The notes below the pieces were generated by a model. That model ran no database searches and was not told the DNA's origin. It saw nothing but the letters and a program-made list of their open reading frames with translations. Positions 8,353 through 16,817 of a DNA stretch of 60,337 bases are shown piece by piece. The translations under genes and the position numbers were made by a program. The first letter of the stretch is position 1; each line of letters starts with the position of its first letter. The DNA comes from an uncultured Rubrobacteraceae bacterium (GTDB taxonomy: Bacteria; Actinomycetota; Rubrobacteria; Rubrobacterales; Rubrobacteraceae): positions 1 to 60,337 of the forward strand of contig CADCVF010000077.1 of the NCBI GenBank assembly GCA_902806095.1. Direction: 5' to 3'.

Positions 8353-10710
8353 GTGAGCGGAGGCCAGGACGCCCCGTTCGGCGCGCGGTTGCGGCAACTT
8401 AGGGAGACGGCAGGTCTCACGCAGGAGGATCTGGCCGCACGCTCCGGCCTGAGCGCCAAGGGCATAAGCGACTTGGAGCGCGGCGCTCGGAGGCGTCCCC
8501 ACCCACACACGGTGCGCTCGCTCGCGGACGCATTGGAGATCTCCGAGGACGAGCGCGCTTCTCTCTTGGCGGCCGTGCCCAAACGCAGTGAGCCAGGCGG
8601 TGACATCCCGACGGCCCGTTTGGTGCCTCCCCTTCCGATGCCGACCACTCCGCTCGTCGGTCGGGAACGAAACTTGGAGGAGGTGACGGATTTCCTCCGT
8701 CGAAGGGAGGTACGGCTGCTCACGCTCACGGGCATGGGCGGGGTCGGCAAGACGCGCCTCGCCCTGGAAGCGGCGCGCGATGCGGGGAAGGCCTTCACAG
8801 ATGGTGTTGCCTTCATCGGCCTTGCGCCGCTGAACAACGCCGAGTTCGTCGTTCCCAGCATTGTTCGCACTTTCGGACTGAGGGAAACAGCGGGCCAAAG
8901 CCCACGCGAGGCCCTGCGCGCCTACCTGCGGGCCAAGCGGCTGCTACTGGCACTGGACAACTTCGAGCACCTGCTGGAGGCGGCGCCCGAAGTATCATGG
9001 TTGATCGAGACCTGCCCAAATCTAACGGTGCTCGTAACGAGTCGTGCACCGCTGCGCGTTGGGGGCGAGCAGGAGTACCCCGTGCCGCCCCTCGAGTTGC
9101 CCATCTCCACCCGGGATCCAAGAGTAGAAGAAGTCCTCGGTTCGCCATCCGGCAAGCTCTTCGTAGAGCGCGCCCGGGCGGCCTCACCCGGTTTCTCTCT
9201 CACCCGACAGAACGCCGCGGCGGTCGCGTCCATCTGCTGGCGGCTCGGCGGGCTGCCGCTCGCGCTGGAACTAGCCGCGGCGAGGGTAAGGTTCCTGAGC
9301 CCATCGTCACTCCTGGCGCGGCTGGATAGGGCGTTGTCGACGGGTTGGGCGCGGGATGTCCCGGAGCGGCAAAGGACGATGCGCGCGACCCTGGACTGGA
9401 GCCACGACCTGCTCTCCGAGCCCGAGAAAGCTTTGTTCAGGCGTTTGTCGGTGTTCGCGGGGGGTTTCACGCTGGAGGCGGTGGAAGCTGCGGGCGCGGC
9501 AGACGAATTGGGAGCTGAGGATGTGCTCGACCTCTTGGGAGAGCTGGTAGAGCAGTCACTGGTGCAGGCCGATACGGACGCGCCAGGCGGCGAGGTGCGT
9601 TACAGCATGCTAGAACCGGTCAGGCAGTACGCCCACGAGAAGCTGGAGGAAAGTGGCGAGGCCCGGACGGTCGGCCGTAGCCATGCCACGTTCTTCCTCG
9701 TGCTGGCCGAACACGCGTATCACGAGCTGATAGGAGCGCGTCAGGTCGAGTGGCTGGACCGGCTCGACCGGGAGAACGGCAACCTCGGGGCCACCATGTC
9801 GTGGGCTCTGGATGCGGGTGCTGTCGAGATCGGCGCACGCCTGGGTTGGGCGCTGTGGTTGTTTTGGATGATACGTGGCTATCAGCACGAGGGACGACGA
9901 TGGATGGAGGCTGTGCTGGAGCGCCGCGATCTTTCACCAGCTTTGCGGGCGAAGGCGCTCGTGGCTGCTGCCTCCTTGGCTTACGGTTACGGCGACTACG
10001 AGTGGTGCGAGAGGTACTCGGAAGAAAGCCTTGACCTGTCCCGGCGGGTGGGGGACAAGCTCGCGATGGCCTGGGCCCACTTCGGCTTGGGCGTGGTGGC
10101 GATGAGCAGGACAGATCATGAAGCGGCCACGCCCCACCTAGAGGAGTCCCTGCGATCCTTCCGGGAGATCAACGAAGACTCAGGCGTGGCCAGGGCTACT
10201 ACTTGCCTGGGGATGGTAGAGCTTATGCGTGGTGACGTGAGCCGGGCGACAGAGACGTTCGAGGAGGGACTGGCGGTGGCCCGCCGAACAGGAGACAGGT
10301 CCGCCGTCTGCATAACGCTCTACAACCTGGCGCAGGTGGCCCTCTGCGGCGGCGACCACGACCATGCCGCAGCGCTCTTCGAGGAAGGGATGACCCTCTC
10401 CGAGCGGATGGGGGATAGGGCGAACGTCGCCTACTGCCTGGAGGGGCTGGCGACGGTTGCGGGGACGCGCGGTCAGGTAGAGCGTTCCGCCCGGCTTCTC
10501 GGCGCGGCAGAGAGGTTACTGCAGGACGTCGGGGTTCCTGTCTACACCTACTACAAACCGGATCCTTCCCTGTACGAGCGCACCATTGCCAATACACGTT
10601 TGCGGCTGGGTACAGCACGCTTCGAAAGGGTGCGGACCGAGGGAAGGGCGATGACCTTCGAGCAGGCAGTGGAGTACGCCCTCGAGGACGACGAGGTTTC
10701 ATCCGAATAG
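8353..10710 (+). CDS. XRE-STAND-TPR transcriptional regulator
   Basis: The 785-residue protein has an N-terminal XRE helix-turn-helix (about residues 9-65). A STAND/NB-ARC ATPase follows, with Walker A GMGGVGKT (127-134), Walker B LLLALDNFEH (197-206), LVTSRAPLR and GLPLALEL near 300. TPR repeats run from about 440 to 720. The C terminus carries a family motif (TEGRAMTFEQAVEYAL). Such proteins act as ATP-driven switches in which a ligand bound by the TPR/C-terminal part releases the HTH. The start is GTG with a weak ribosome site, and an inverted repeat lies upstream. Nucleotides 8461-8578 are nearly identical to bases 1-118 of the window, while the rest of the paralogue is much more diverged. 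Confidence 0.9.
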   Translation: MSGGQDAPFGARLRQLRETAGLTQEDLAARSGLSAKGISDLERGARRRPHPHTVRSLADALEISEDERASLLAAVPKRSEPGGDIPTARLVPPLPMPTTPLVGRERNLEEVTDFLRRREVRLLTLTGMGGVGKTRLALEAARDAGKAFTDGVAFIGLAPLNNAEFVVPSIVRTFGLRETAGQSPREALRAYLRAKRLLLALDNFEHLLEAAPEVSWLIETCPNLTVLVTSRAPLRVGGEQEYPVPPLELPISTRDPRVEEVLGSPSGKLFVERARAASPGFSLTRQNAAAVASICWRLGGLPLALELAAARVRFLSPSSLLARLDRALSTGWARDVPERQRTMRATLDWSHDLLSEPEKALFRRLSVFAGGFTLEAVEAAGAADELGAEDVLDLLGELVEQSLVQADTDAPGGEVRYSMLEPVRQYAHEKLEESGEARTVGRSHATFFLVLAEHAYHELIGARQVEWLDRLDRENGNLGATMSWALDAGAVEIGARLGWALWLFWMIRGYQHEGRRWMEAVLERRDLSPALRAKALVAAASLAYGYGDYEWCERYSEESLDLSRRVGDKLAMAWAHFGLGVVAMSRTDHEAATPHLEESLRSFREINEDSGVARATTCLGMVELMRGDVSRATETFEEGLAVARRTGDRSAVCITLYNLAQVALCGGDHDHAAALFEEGMTLSERMGDRANVAYCLEGLATVAGTRGQVERSARLLGAAERLLQDVGVPVYTYYKPDPSLYERTIANTRLRLGTARFERVRTEGRAMTFEQAVEYALEDDEVSSE

Positions 10711-10883
10711 GCGGCTTCTTACGTAGAGCGGTCAACATTCATGGCTATTGTCACCATCCGACCGATTAACAGTGCACCCTAATGACGAGGAACCCGTCGA
10801 GGGACGCCAAGACGGCATCGGAACACTCAGTGGTCTCAGAAGCCCAGCAAGATATATCCGGGCGCTTCTCAGATTCCGAGTAG

Positions 10884-11777
10884 TCAGACAGACTCGGTAT
10901 CAGCCGGATCGGTGAGCATCCGCGCGCATGCAAGCGCCACGGCAAGGACGCATCCGTCCGCGTCGAAAGCCGGATCGTAGGAGGCGATGCCGGCCGCAGC
11001 GACGGCGAAGCGCTCTCGGACCACACCAAGGGCCGACTCTAGATCTTCGGCGCTCAGGCCGCCCTCGGGGGCGAACTGGTTTGCTTTGCCGGCCTTCTCG
11101 GGATCGAGGACATCCAGATCTAGATGCACGTAGACCCTGCCGACCCTGCTCTTTAGGCCGTCGAGCGCCGCCTCGAAGGTGCTTGACCCCTCCGGCCCGA
11201 TGCGATCCGCGCCGACGACCGAAATCTCCGAGGCGGCGAGACGTTCCTCCTCGGAAGTCTCAACCGCCCTGACGCCAGCCAGCACTACGTTCCGCTCGGC
11301 CACCGGGGCGAAGCCGGGCACGGCCCTGGCCATCTTACTCCAGCAATGTCCCACGGCTACGGCGAGTCCCATCCCATCCGTGAAGCCGGTTGAGGTCGTC
11401 TCCGGGGTGTTGAAGTCCGCGTGGGCGTCGAACCATACCACGCCGAGATCCCCTGTGCCGAGGCCTGAGATCGTCCCCACCGCGGTGTTGCAGTTTCCGG
11501 AGAGCACCAGTGGGAACTCACCCTCGGCTAAGGCCTCTCGCACCTGCACGGCGACCAGGCGGTCCAGCTCGAAGGCGGTCGCCACCTCGGCCGGCGGGTC
11601 GACCTCGGTGAGCACTTGCACGAAGGACAAGTAGGGCCGCGCTGCCGGGCCGAGCATCTCATGGAGCCCGTTGTTCATGAGGTGATCGGGACCAGCGCCC
11701 ATCCTGAGGCCGCGGTGCCCGGAGTCATAGGGCGCCAAGACGGTGCGGACAGAAGGTTCCTCTTCCACGTCTTGCAT
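10884..11777 (-). CDS. Arginase/agmatinase-family protein
   Basis: This 297-residue ureohydrolase-fold protein has metal-site motifs WFDAHADFN and HLDLDVLDP, both with the Asp/His ligands. The first motif, normally a Gly-Gly-Asp-His-type segment, reads SGNCNTAVG and lacks the usual His. That variant occurs in a branch of the superfamily whose substrates are not settled, so true arginase activity is doubtful. Cytoplasmic, probably Mn-dependent, possibly guanidino-compound hydrolysis. It is convergent with the regulator at 8353-10710. Confidence 0.82.
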   Translation of the reverse strand: MQDVEEEPSVRTVLAPYDSGHRGLRMGAGPDHLMNNGLHEMLGPAARPYLSFVQVLTEVDPPAEVATAFELDRLVAVQVREALAEGEFPLVLSGNCNTAVGTISGLGTGDLGVVWFDAHADFNTPETTSTGFTDGMGLAVAVGHCWSKMARAVPGFAPVAERNVVLAGVRAVETSEEERLAASEISVVGADRIGPEGSSTFEAALDGLKSRVGRVYVHLDLDVLDPEKAGKANQFAPEGGLSAEDLESALGVVRERFAVAAAGIASYDPAFDADGCVLAVALACARMLTDPADTESV

Positions 11778-11778
11778 T

Positions 11779-12145
11779 CTACGGCATGGCCCGATCGGCG
11801 GAAGCGTCCGAGTAGGTAGGACTCGAAGAGCGGTGGTAGCGCAGGATAGCTACGCCCACGGCGACCGGCAAACCCACGAGACTGGCCAATACAAGCACGG
11901 AGCCGACCCACCCCAACCAACGAACGTCCATGGTTTCGGAGGCGACCAGATGAGGATGGCACTGGTAGTCAACATCGCCAAGGCGTAGGCGAACCACTTG
12001 ACCTGCTGGTGCTCTACTCCCCTGGAGCGTCGCAGCCGGATCAACAGCGACGAAAGCGCTATGATCCCAAGGGCAAGCATGCTCGTCTCCACCGGATTGA
12101 AGGCGTCTGTCGCAGCCTCTAGGCCCAGAGGGCTGTTGGTGGGAG
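11779..12145 (-). pseudogene. Relic of a multi-pass sensor-like membrane protein
   Basis: Two frames together give ...NPVETSMLALGIIALSSLLIRLRRSRG, then QQVKWFAYALAM and, after a shift near 11910, GWVGSVLVLASLVGLPVAVGVAILRY. This matches the distal part of the intact protein at 15.5 kb (RQRIKWFAYAAAF ... AIAIAILKHH). The N-terminal half, the region after AILRY and the frame are lost, so it is a dead fragment. Its left end stops at the divergently oriented nitroreductase relic near 12145. Confidence 0.6.
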
Positions 12146-12149
12146 TGTA

Positions 12150-12443
12150 GTCGTCGACGATGGCGAGCGCTACCTGGTGTCCATGCTCGGGGAGGGGGTC
12201 AACTGGGTGCGAAACGTTAGGGCGGCGGGGGGCTGCGCCACACTGCGCCACGGACGCCGCGAGGTGGTCCGTCTAGAAGAGGTCGCCCCGGACAGGCGGG
12301 CGGGCGTGCTGAAAGACTACCTAGGAAGGGCGCCGAACGCTAGGACACACATGCCGGTGGATAAGGAGGCGCCGCTGAGCGATTTCGATCGGGTGGCGAG
12401 CCGGTTACCCGTGTTCCGGGTCGTGCCGAAGGACACGGCGTGA
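12150..12443 (+). pseudogene. F420-dependent nitroreductase (DUF385-type), C-terminal relic
   Basis: The frame reads VVVDDGERYLVSMLGEG, then WVRNVRAAGG, LRHGRREVVRLEEV and, near the end, PVDKEAPLSDFDRVASRLPVFRV. This is the second half of the deazaflavin (F420)-dependent nitroreductase family. The N-terminal part is missing because homology begins exactly at the sensor-like relic. The only start available is an internal GTG at 12177, so a functional product is unlikely. Confidence 0.65.
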
Positions 12444-12589
12444 GCGCGGCGAACCGGACGCCGGGTCGGCATGTGTTACGAAGTACGAACGCACGGCTTC
12501 TCCTCGGTCGAACGAACGGGCTAGCCACCTACTACTCGGGCCTTGGCCGGGCTCTTATGCGTGGACGATCTCCTCGGCAACGCTCCTCT

Positions 12590-13318
12590 TCAGTATGCCC
12601 ACTCTTCGTGCGCAAGGGACGCCTGGTTCAGCTCGTCCCTGTACAGCCGCCACTGCGGGAGAAACTGGTCCATTAGCGCTTTGAAGCGCTCGGAATGATT
12701 GCGTTCGAGGAGGTGCACCATTTCGTGGACCAGGACGTATTCGATGCAGTGGAGGGATTTCTTGGCGAGCTCGAGGTTGAGCCAGACGCGGTGGTCTTTT
12801 GTGTTGCAGCTGCCCCACCTGGTCTTCATCTTCTTGACACCCCACTCGGCGACCTGCACCCCGATTATGGGCTGCCACTTGGAGATCAAATCCGGCAGCA
12901 GCTCTTTCATGTGCCGGCGGTACCAGGCGTTTAGCAGTTGCTCGCGCTTGTCGCGGTCTGTGCCTGGTCGGAGCTGCATTGTTAGCTCCGAGGTGCCGTT
13001 TAGGGTGATGCGGTTCGGGCCGCCTTGCTCTGTCACACTCAGGCTGTAGCAGCGTCCGAGGAAGTAGTGGCTCTCGCCGCTAACCATCTCGCGTTGGGCT
13101 TGGCGGGGCTGGTCGGCGAAGGTCTTCTGGTGGCGCCGGATCCAGGACAGCTTCGAAACGACGACGAGCCGCACGGCCTCGTCATCTATGTGTGTCGGCG
13201 CTGATACCCGGACACGTCCGTTCGGGGGATGAACGCTTAGATGCAGGTTCTTGATGGGCTTGCGCACCACCTCCACCTGGATACCACTCACCTCGATGGA
13301 TTGTCTGCTAATACTCAC
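12590..13318 (-). CDS. YgjP/SprT-like zinc metallopeptidase domain protein
   Basis: This 242-residue protein has the zinc signature HEMVHLLERNHSERF (HExxH with a third His nearby), preceded by KMKTRWGSCN, typical of the YgjP-like (DUF45) family. Family members are often encoded next to type I restriction subunits. Here the gene overlaps the end of an HsdR fragment by 11 bases, which matches that context. The start is GTG. Target protein or peptide is unknown. The zinc residues are intact, so activity is plausible even though the adjacent restriction gene is gone. Confidence 0.85.
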   Translation of the reverse strand: MSISRQSIEVSGIQVEVVRKPIKNLHLSVHPPNGRVRVSAPTHIDDEAVRLVVVSKLSWIRRHQKTFADQPRQAQREMVSGESHYFLGRCYSLSVTEQGGPNRITLNGTSELTMQLRPGTDRDKREQLLNAWYRRHMKELLPDLISKWQPIIGVQVAEWGVKKMKTRWGSCNTKDHRVWLNLELAKKSLHCIEYVLVHEMVHLLERNHSERFKALMDQFLPQWRLYRDELNQASLAHEEWAY

Positions 13319-13526
13319 GCTGGTTCTTCACGATCTCGAAGATATCGTCCGCGCGGGTCTCATGCGTTCCACGCGCCCGCAGCCACGTTCGCAGGACTTC
13401 TTGCTCGATGTTGGAGTTGCCGGGACGGTACTGCCGGTTGCCGAGGTAGCGGTAACCGAGCCTTTCGGCGAACTGCAGGACCACCCGATCCTGGACGGGG
13501 CGTTCCCTCTGGCCGACGTCGCTCAT
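13308..13526 (-). pseudogene. Type I restriction subunit R (HsdR), internally deleted relic
   Basis: The 72-residue frame begins MSDVGQRERPVQDRVV, then LGYRYLG...RPGNSNIEQEVLRTWL, the typical extreme N terminus of HsdR. It then jumps to THETRADDIFEIVKNQREY and a stop. The last part could be the original HsdR C terminus, since it runs directly into the metallopeptidase start. About 900 residues, including nuclease and helicase motifs, would then be deleted in frame. No hsdM or hsdS is present nearby. Confidence 0.65.
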
Positions 13527-13611
13527 GCCCCCACTCTTCCCGGCCGCTCGCGCAAAGTCTTTGCAGTGCGTAGAGAATCGCAGGCGGTGTGAGAAGACTT
13601 CAAGCGCGGCC

Positions 13612-14079
13612 TCACTCGATCTGGCCGATCCAGGCCACCATGTTGGCGGGGTCAAGCCGCTCGATGCCTTCTGCGGCCAACTCGTCGAAATCGGCGTCGG
13701 CGGTTACGATCCTGGCGGGAGAACCTTCTGCGCGTAGTATCACCGCCGCGTGCAGGAGGTCGCGCGCGGCCAGTCTGGCTCCCGACCCCATCGCGTACCG
13801 GTCGGCCAGATCGCAGGCGCGGACCGCATCCTCCGCCGTGACCTGCTCGACAGAACCGGCCATCAGGGCCGCGAAGTCGAGCACGACGCGTTTGCCTTCT
13901 GGCCAACGCCTTAGGGACAGGTAGCGGTGGAGCATCTCCTGAAGCACCTCTGCATCGGTAGAAAAAGTACGCGGATGACGCGCGGCGAGGCGCAACACCT
14001 CCATGCAAGGCTCCCTCAACGGGTGATCCCGTCCCGCCGCGTAGGTCGGCACGTTGGCATCGAGGAAGAGACGGCCCAT
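13612..14079 (-). CDS. vapC: PIN-domain ribonuclease toxin (VapC-like)
   Basis: The 155-residue product starts MGRLFLDANVPTYAAG and has the PIN acidic residues: Asp7 in LFLDAN, Glu in the TDAEVLQEML helix, and Asp in RDLLHAAV and TADADFDEL. PIN toxins cut tRNA or rRNA and are held off by the cognate antitoxin. The ATG at 14079 is used because upstream extension runs into the antitoxin gene in a non-conserved frame. It follows the antitoxin by 7 bases, the usual vapBC order. Confidence 0.85.
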   Translation of the reverse strand: MGRLFLDANVPTYAAGRDHPLREPCMEVLRLAARHPRTFSTDAEVLQEMLHRYLSLRRWPEGKRVVLDFAALMAGSVEQVTAEDAVRACDLADRYAMGSGARLAARDLLHAAVILRAEGSPARIVTADADFDELAAEGIERLDPANMVAWIGQIE

Positions 14080-14086
14080 AAGAAGC

Positions 14087-14344
14087 CTAGGACATCGGGC
14101 CCGGCCCGTGCGCCTCGGAGAGCTGGCGCTTGAGCTCGTCCGGCGCCGGAACATCCTCGACCTCCATACCGCCGATCCTCTCCACCGCCGCCAGCCGCGC
14201 CGCGCCCGCGACCTCCTGCTCGTGGGAGCGCTCGATCAGGTCGCGCACGAGCTCCGACACCGAAGTTCCCCTCGCCGCCGCCACCTCTTCGAGCTTCGAA
14301 CGGGTCTCGGGGTCCAACCTGACCTCTACCCTCTCAGTCAGCAC
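14087..14344 (-). CDS. vapB: Ribbon-helix-helix antitoxin (VapB-like)
   Basis: This 85-residue protein has an N-terminal RHH pattern (RVEVRLDPETRSKLEEVAAARGTSVSELVRDLIE) and an acidic, Pro-containing C-terminal tail suited to wrapping the toxin. The start is GTG, six bases after AGGAGG. Palindromes just upstream probably serve as its autorepression operator. It pairs with the PIN toxin directly downstream. Confidence 0.85.
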   Translation of the reverse strand: MLTERVEVRLDPETRSKLEEVAAARGTSVSELVRDLIERSHEQEVAGAARLAAVERIGGMEVEDVPAPDELKRQLSEAHGPGPMS

Positions 14345-14361
14345 CTTGTCCTCCTGCGTCT

Positions 14362-14396
14362 CGTACGTACATGTGTGTACGGTAGTAGCATACTAC
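14362..14396. promoter_or_regulatory. Two palindromes in the vapBC promoter
   Basis: CGTAC-N-GTACG (within 14362-14381) and GTAGTA-GCA-TACTAC (14382-14396) sit end to end about 20-50 bp before the antitoxin start. A TATGCT-like -10 falls inside the second one on the minus strand. This fits autoregulation by an RHH antitoxin. Confidence 0.5.
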
Positions 14397-14477
14397 GCTG
14401 AATCTCGAAAAGTGCTGACGCTGGATTCGGGAAGTCAGAAACCTTGCTGTCAAACCGTGGATCCTTTCCCCGAGGAT

Positions 14478-14691
14478 TCACTCTATGGAGTTCGACGCAG
14501 CTAGTGACGCAATGACTCGCGCGATCTGCTCATGCTCGAATGACGGGCTCACGATTTCCAGTACCCCCGGTCGTAAAAGAAGCGCAGCCCCGACCGGTCG
14601 GGGTCCTCCTCCACGAGCATTCTGTAGGTTTTCCAACCCACGTTGCGCAGCGTCACCCTCCGCTCCGGGGGCTTTTCAGCGCCTCTGCCAT
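14478..14691 (-). pseudogene. Uma2-family nuclease, N-terminal relic with two frameshifts
   Basis: Three frames join into MAEALKSP / ERRVTLRNVGWKTYRMLVE / EDPDRSGLRFFYDRG / VLEIVSPSFEHEQIARVI. This is the start of the Uma2 (DUF820) putative restriction-endonuclease-like family, whose LEIVSPSxEHE motif is diagnostic. The family is usually about 180-200 residues; only about 70 remain, ending in a TGA at 14478. Confidence 0.65.
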
Positions 14692-14938
14692 ACGAACTCC
14701 CTCTTCAGCTCTCTACGCTTGACTACGTGAGTTTACCCTCGTGAGATCTTGCCGACATCGCTTGTACGCCGCTCTTCGGCCCAACGACACCCTTCTCGCA
14801 GACCACCCGAAGAACGTATAATTCGCTCATGTAACGAACCGAAACCAGGATAGACCGGGTCCTCGTCGAGCGGGAACGCGAGCGCGCTCGCAGGGAAGGC
14901 CGCGAGGAGTCCGAGTTGATAGAAGGCGCGCTCAGACG

Positions 14939-15316
14939 CTACTCGAAGCTGACCTGTGCGGCATACTCCAGTGTCCAAAAGGTGCCGTCTTTGCCGAACT
15001 TCCTCGGATCCTGGTGGAGCATCTGCTGCAAGGCGCGGGCACTGTGCTCGTCGAAGGTGGCGTGGACCTCTGTGGGACGCGAAGAGCCCTGCTTTAGGGC
15101 ATCGAGGCCCCTCTCGTTGAACTCGTGGATAGCTTTGCTCACAGTTTGTTGGCCGCAGCTTAGATTTTCGGCTATCTGAAGAGAACGCTCGCCGCGAGAG
15201 CTGGCTAAAAGGATCTGGCAGCGACGGAGGACGAAGGCATCGGAGGAGCGCAACCCGCTCTCCAGAGGCTTGCGCTCCTCCTACGAAAGCGTACGTACGA
15301 AGATTGGAGGTTTCAT
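14939..15316 (-). pseudogene. IS630-family transposase, N-terminal relic
   Basis: Reading from the ATG at 15314-15316 gives MKPPIFVRTLS, a TAG stop, then EERKPLESGLRSSDAFVLRRCQI. It continues through QIAENLSCGQQTVSKAIHEFNERG and FGKDGTFWTLEYAAQVSF. This is the HTH/winged-helix N-terminal third of IS630 transposases. Homology ends near 14936, before the DDE catalytic domain. Bases 14692-14938 downstream show no recognisable gene. The element is dead and its ends are not clear. Confidence 0.7.
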
Positions 15317-15506
15317 GAGCATTACTGTAACTCATCACTCACAACCTGTTCTGAAGATGTACTAGGGGGAGTCCTGGAAGTCCGGCCCCTGTCGGCCCAT
15401 AAACTAGCCTCGTAGCGTATTTCGTAACGTTTGGGAGACGGCATTGCTGTAGAGTGGTGTTGTGACAGAAGGGGCAAAGGAACGGCGGAGTAGAGGAGTC
15501 GGTGGG

Positions 15507-16625
15507 ATGAGACGTCGCACTGCCGCCTGGATTGCGTGGTCGGTGTGCACCGTGAGCCTGTTGATCATGGCACTTGGGCTGCTCGTAGTCTTTTTCGGCT
15601 GGTCCGCGCCGCTGCCCACTGGCTGGTACCCACTGACCTATCTGGCCAACGACGTCCTTCCGGCCTTCGGTGCACCGATACTAGGGGGGCTCATAGCCTC
15701 GCGGCGGCCCGAGAACCCATACGGGTGGTTGTGGCTAGGCCTGGGCATAGGCTTCGCTCTTGCGACTTTCGCTCCGGTATATGCTGCCTATGCTCTGGTG
15801 GTGGAGCCGGGATCGCTGCCTGCTCCTCGTACCCTAGCTTCGTTGGGAGTGTCGGAGGGGTACGTGATAATTATCATCCTTGCGCCGTTCCTTTTCTTGG
15901 TGTTCCCCAATGGCCGACTGCCGTCGCGGCGCTGGAGGTTGCTGGCCTGGAGCACCGTTGCGGTAGGGACAGTGCTAGCCATTCTTGCTCCGTTCCTCGC
16001 CGAGCCGGCCGGGCAGTTCATGAACCCCATCGGCATAGAAGCCGGGCAGTTCAAGAACCCTATCGGCATGGAAGGCTCCCTTGGAGAGATGATCGGGATT
16101 CTGTTCTTCGGTGGGGAGTTAGTATTAATCGGTGCCAGTATTCTCTCGGCACTCTCGCTCGTGTTCCGCTATCGTGGCGCTGGCTTTGAGGAGCGACAGC
16201 GGATAAAGTGGTTTGCCTACGCCGCGGCCTTCGTCAGCATATACATACTGCTGACCTTCTTCCTATCCGCCTCGTTGGTCAGCCTGCTCGGCAGTGTAGC
16301 TTTATTCGGCCTCTACGCGGCCATCGCCATCGCCATCCTCAAGCACCATCTCTTCGACATAGACCTTGTCATAAACCGCACCCTCGTCTACGGCGTGCTG
16401 ACGGTAGTGATCGCGGGGATATTCGTGATCATCGACGAGGTGGTGCAAGAACTCTTCTTTATCGTCACCCGACAGGAGGAGTCCTGGCTGAGTGTAATCG
16501 TCTCTGCGCTGGCGATCTCAGCGCTGTTCGAGCCATTAAGGGATCGCATACAGCGCTTCGTGGATCGTCGCATCTTCCGCGATGAAGATGGGACAAAGAA
16601 GAAGGGAGCAGGCATCTCGGAGTAG
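15507..16625 (+). CDS. Multi-pass sensor-like membrane protein lacking a kinase domain
   Basis: About 372 residues with eight or more hydrophobic segments, then a short cytoplasmic tail (DRIQRFVDRRIFR). The tail RFVDRRIFR resembles the linker that precedes histidine-kinase domains in actinobacterial membrane sensors, but the protein ends there. It may be a kinase-less sensor or a truncated one. ATG at 15507 is preferred over a GTG at 15462 because AGGAG lies eight bases upstream. A perfect-length 33-bp tandem duplication (16008-16040 and 16041-16073) adds a second AGQF(M/K)NPIG(I/M)E unit in an outside or inside loop. A relic of a paralogue is at 11.8-12.1 kb. Confidence 0.72.
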   Translation: MRRRTAAWIAWSVCTVSLLIMALGLLVVFFGWSAPLPTGWYPLTYLANDVLPAFGAPILGGLIASRRPENPYGWLWLGLGIGFALATFAPVYAAYALVVEPGSLPAPRTLASLGVSEGYVIIIILAPFLFLVFPNGRLPSRRWRLLAWSTVAVGTVLAILAPFLAEPAGQFMNPIGIEAGQFKNPIGMEGSLGEMIGILFFGGELVLIGASILSALSLVFRYRGAGFEERQRIKWFAYAAAFVSIYILLTFFLSASLVSLLGSVALFGLYAAIAIAILKHHLFDIDLVINRTLVYGVLTVVIAGIFVIIDEVVQELFFIVTRQEESWLSVIVSALAISALFEPLRDRIQRFVDRRIFRDEDGTKKKGAGISE

Positions 16626-16817
16626 CTCCACGATCAGCGGAAAGCTTCCAGGACACATGCTCGGAGGAGGAGCAGGCAGACCAGCAGCGCAATATTCACC
16701 GAGGGGCCGAGAAGACGAACTACAGTATCAGTTGGGCTTCTTGGTCGCCGGATCCGGCAGATCTTTTTGAAGTATTCTGAAGCCCATACAGGAAAACCTC
16801 GAAGGAGGAGAGATTGC

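Noticed and set aside
14733-14938. Possible continuation of the IS630 transposase
   Set aside because: None of the three frames shows the DDE-domain motifs expected after the N-terminal part.
15507-16625. Histidine kinase
   Set aside because: The membrane part and the linker fit a sensor kinase, but there is no H-box, N-box or G-box before the stop.
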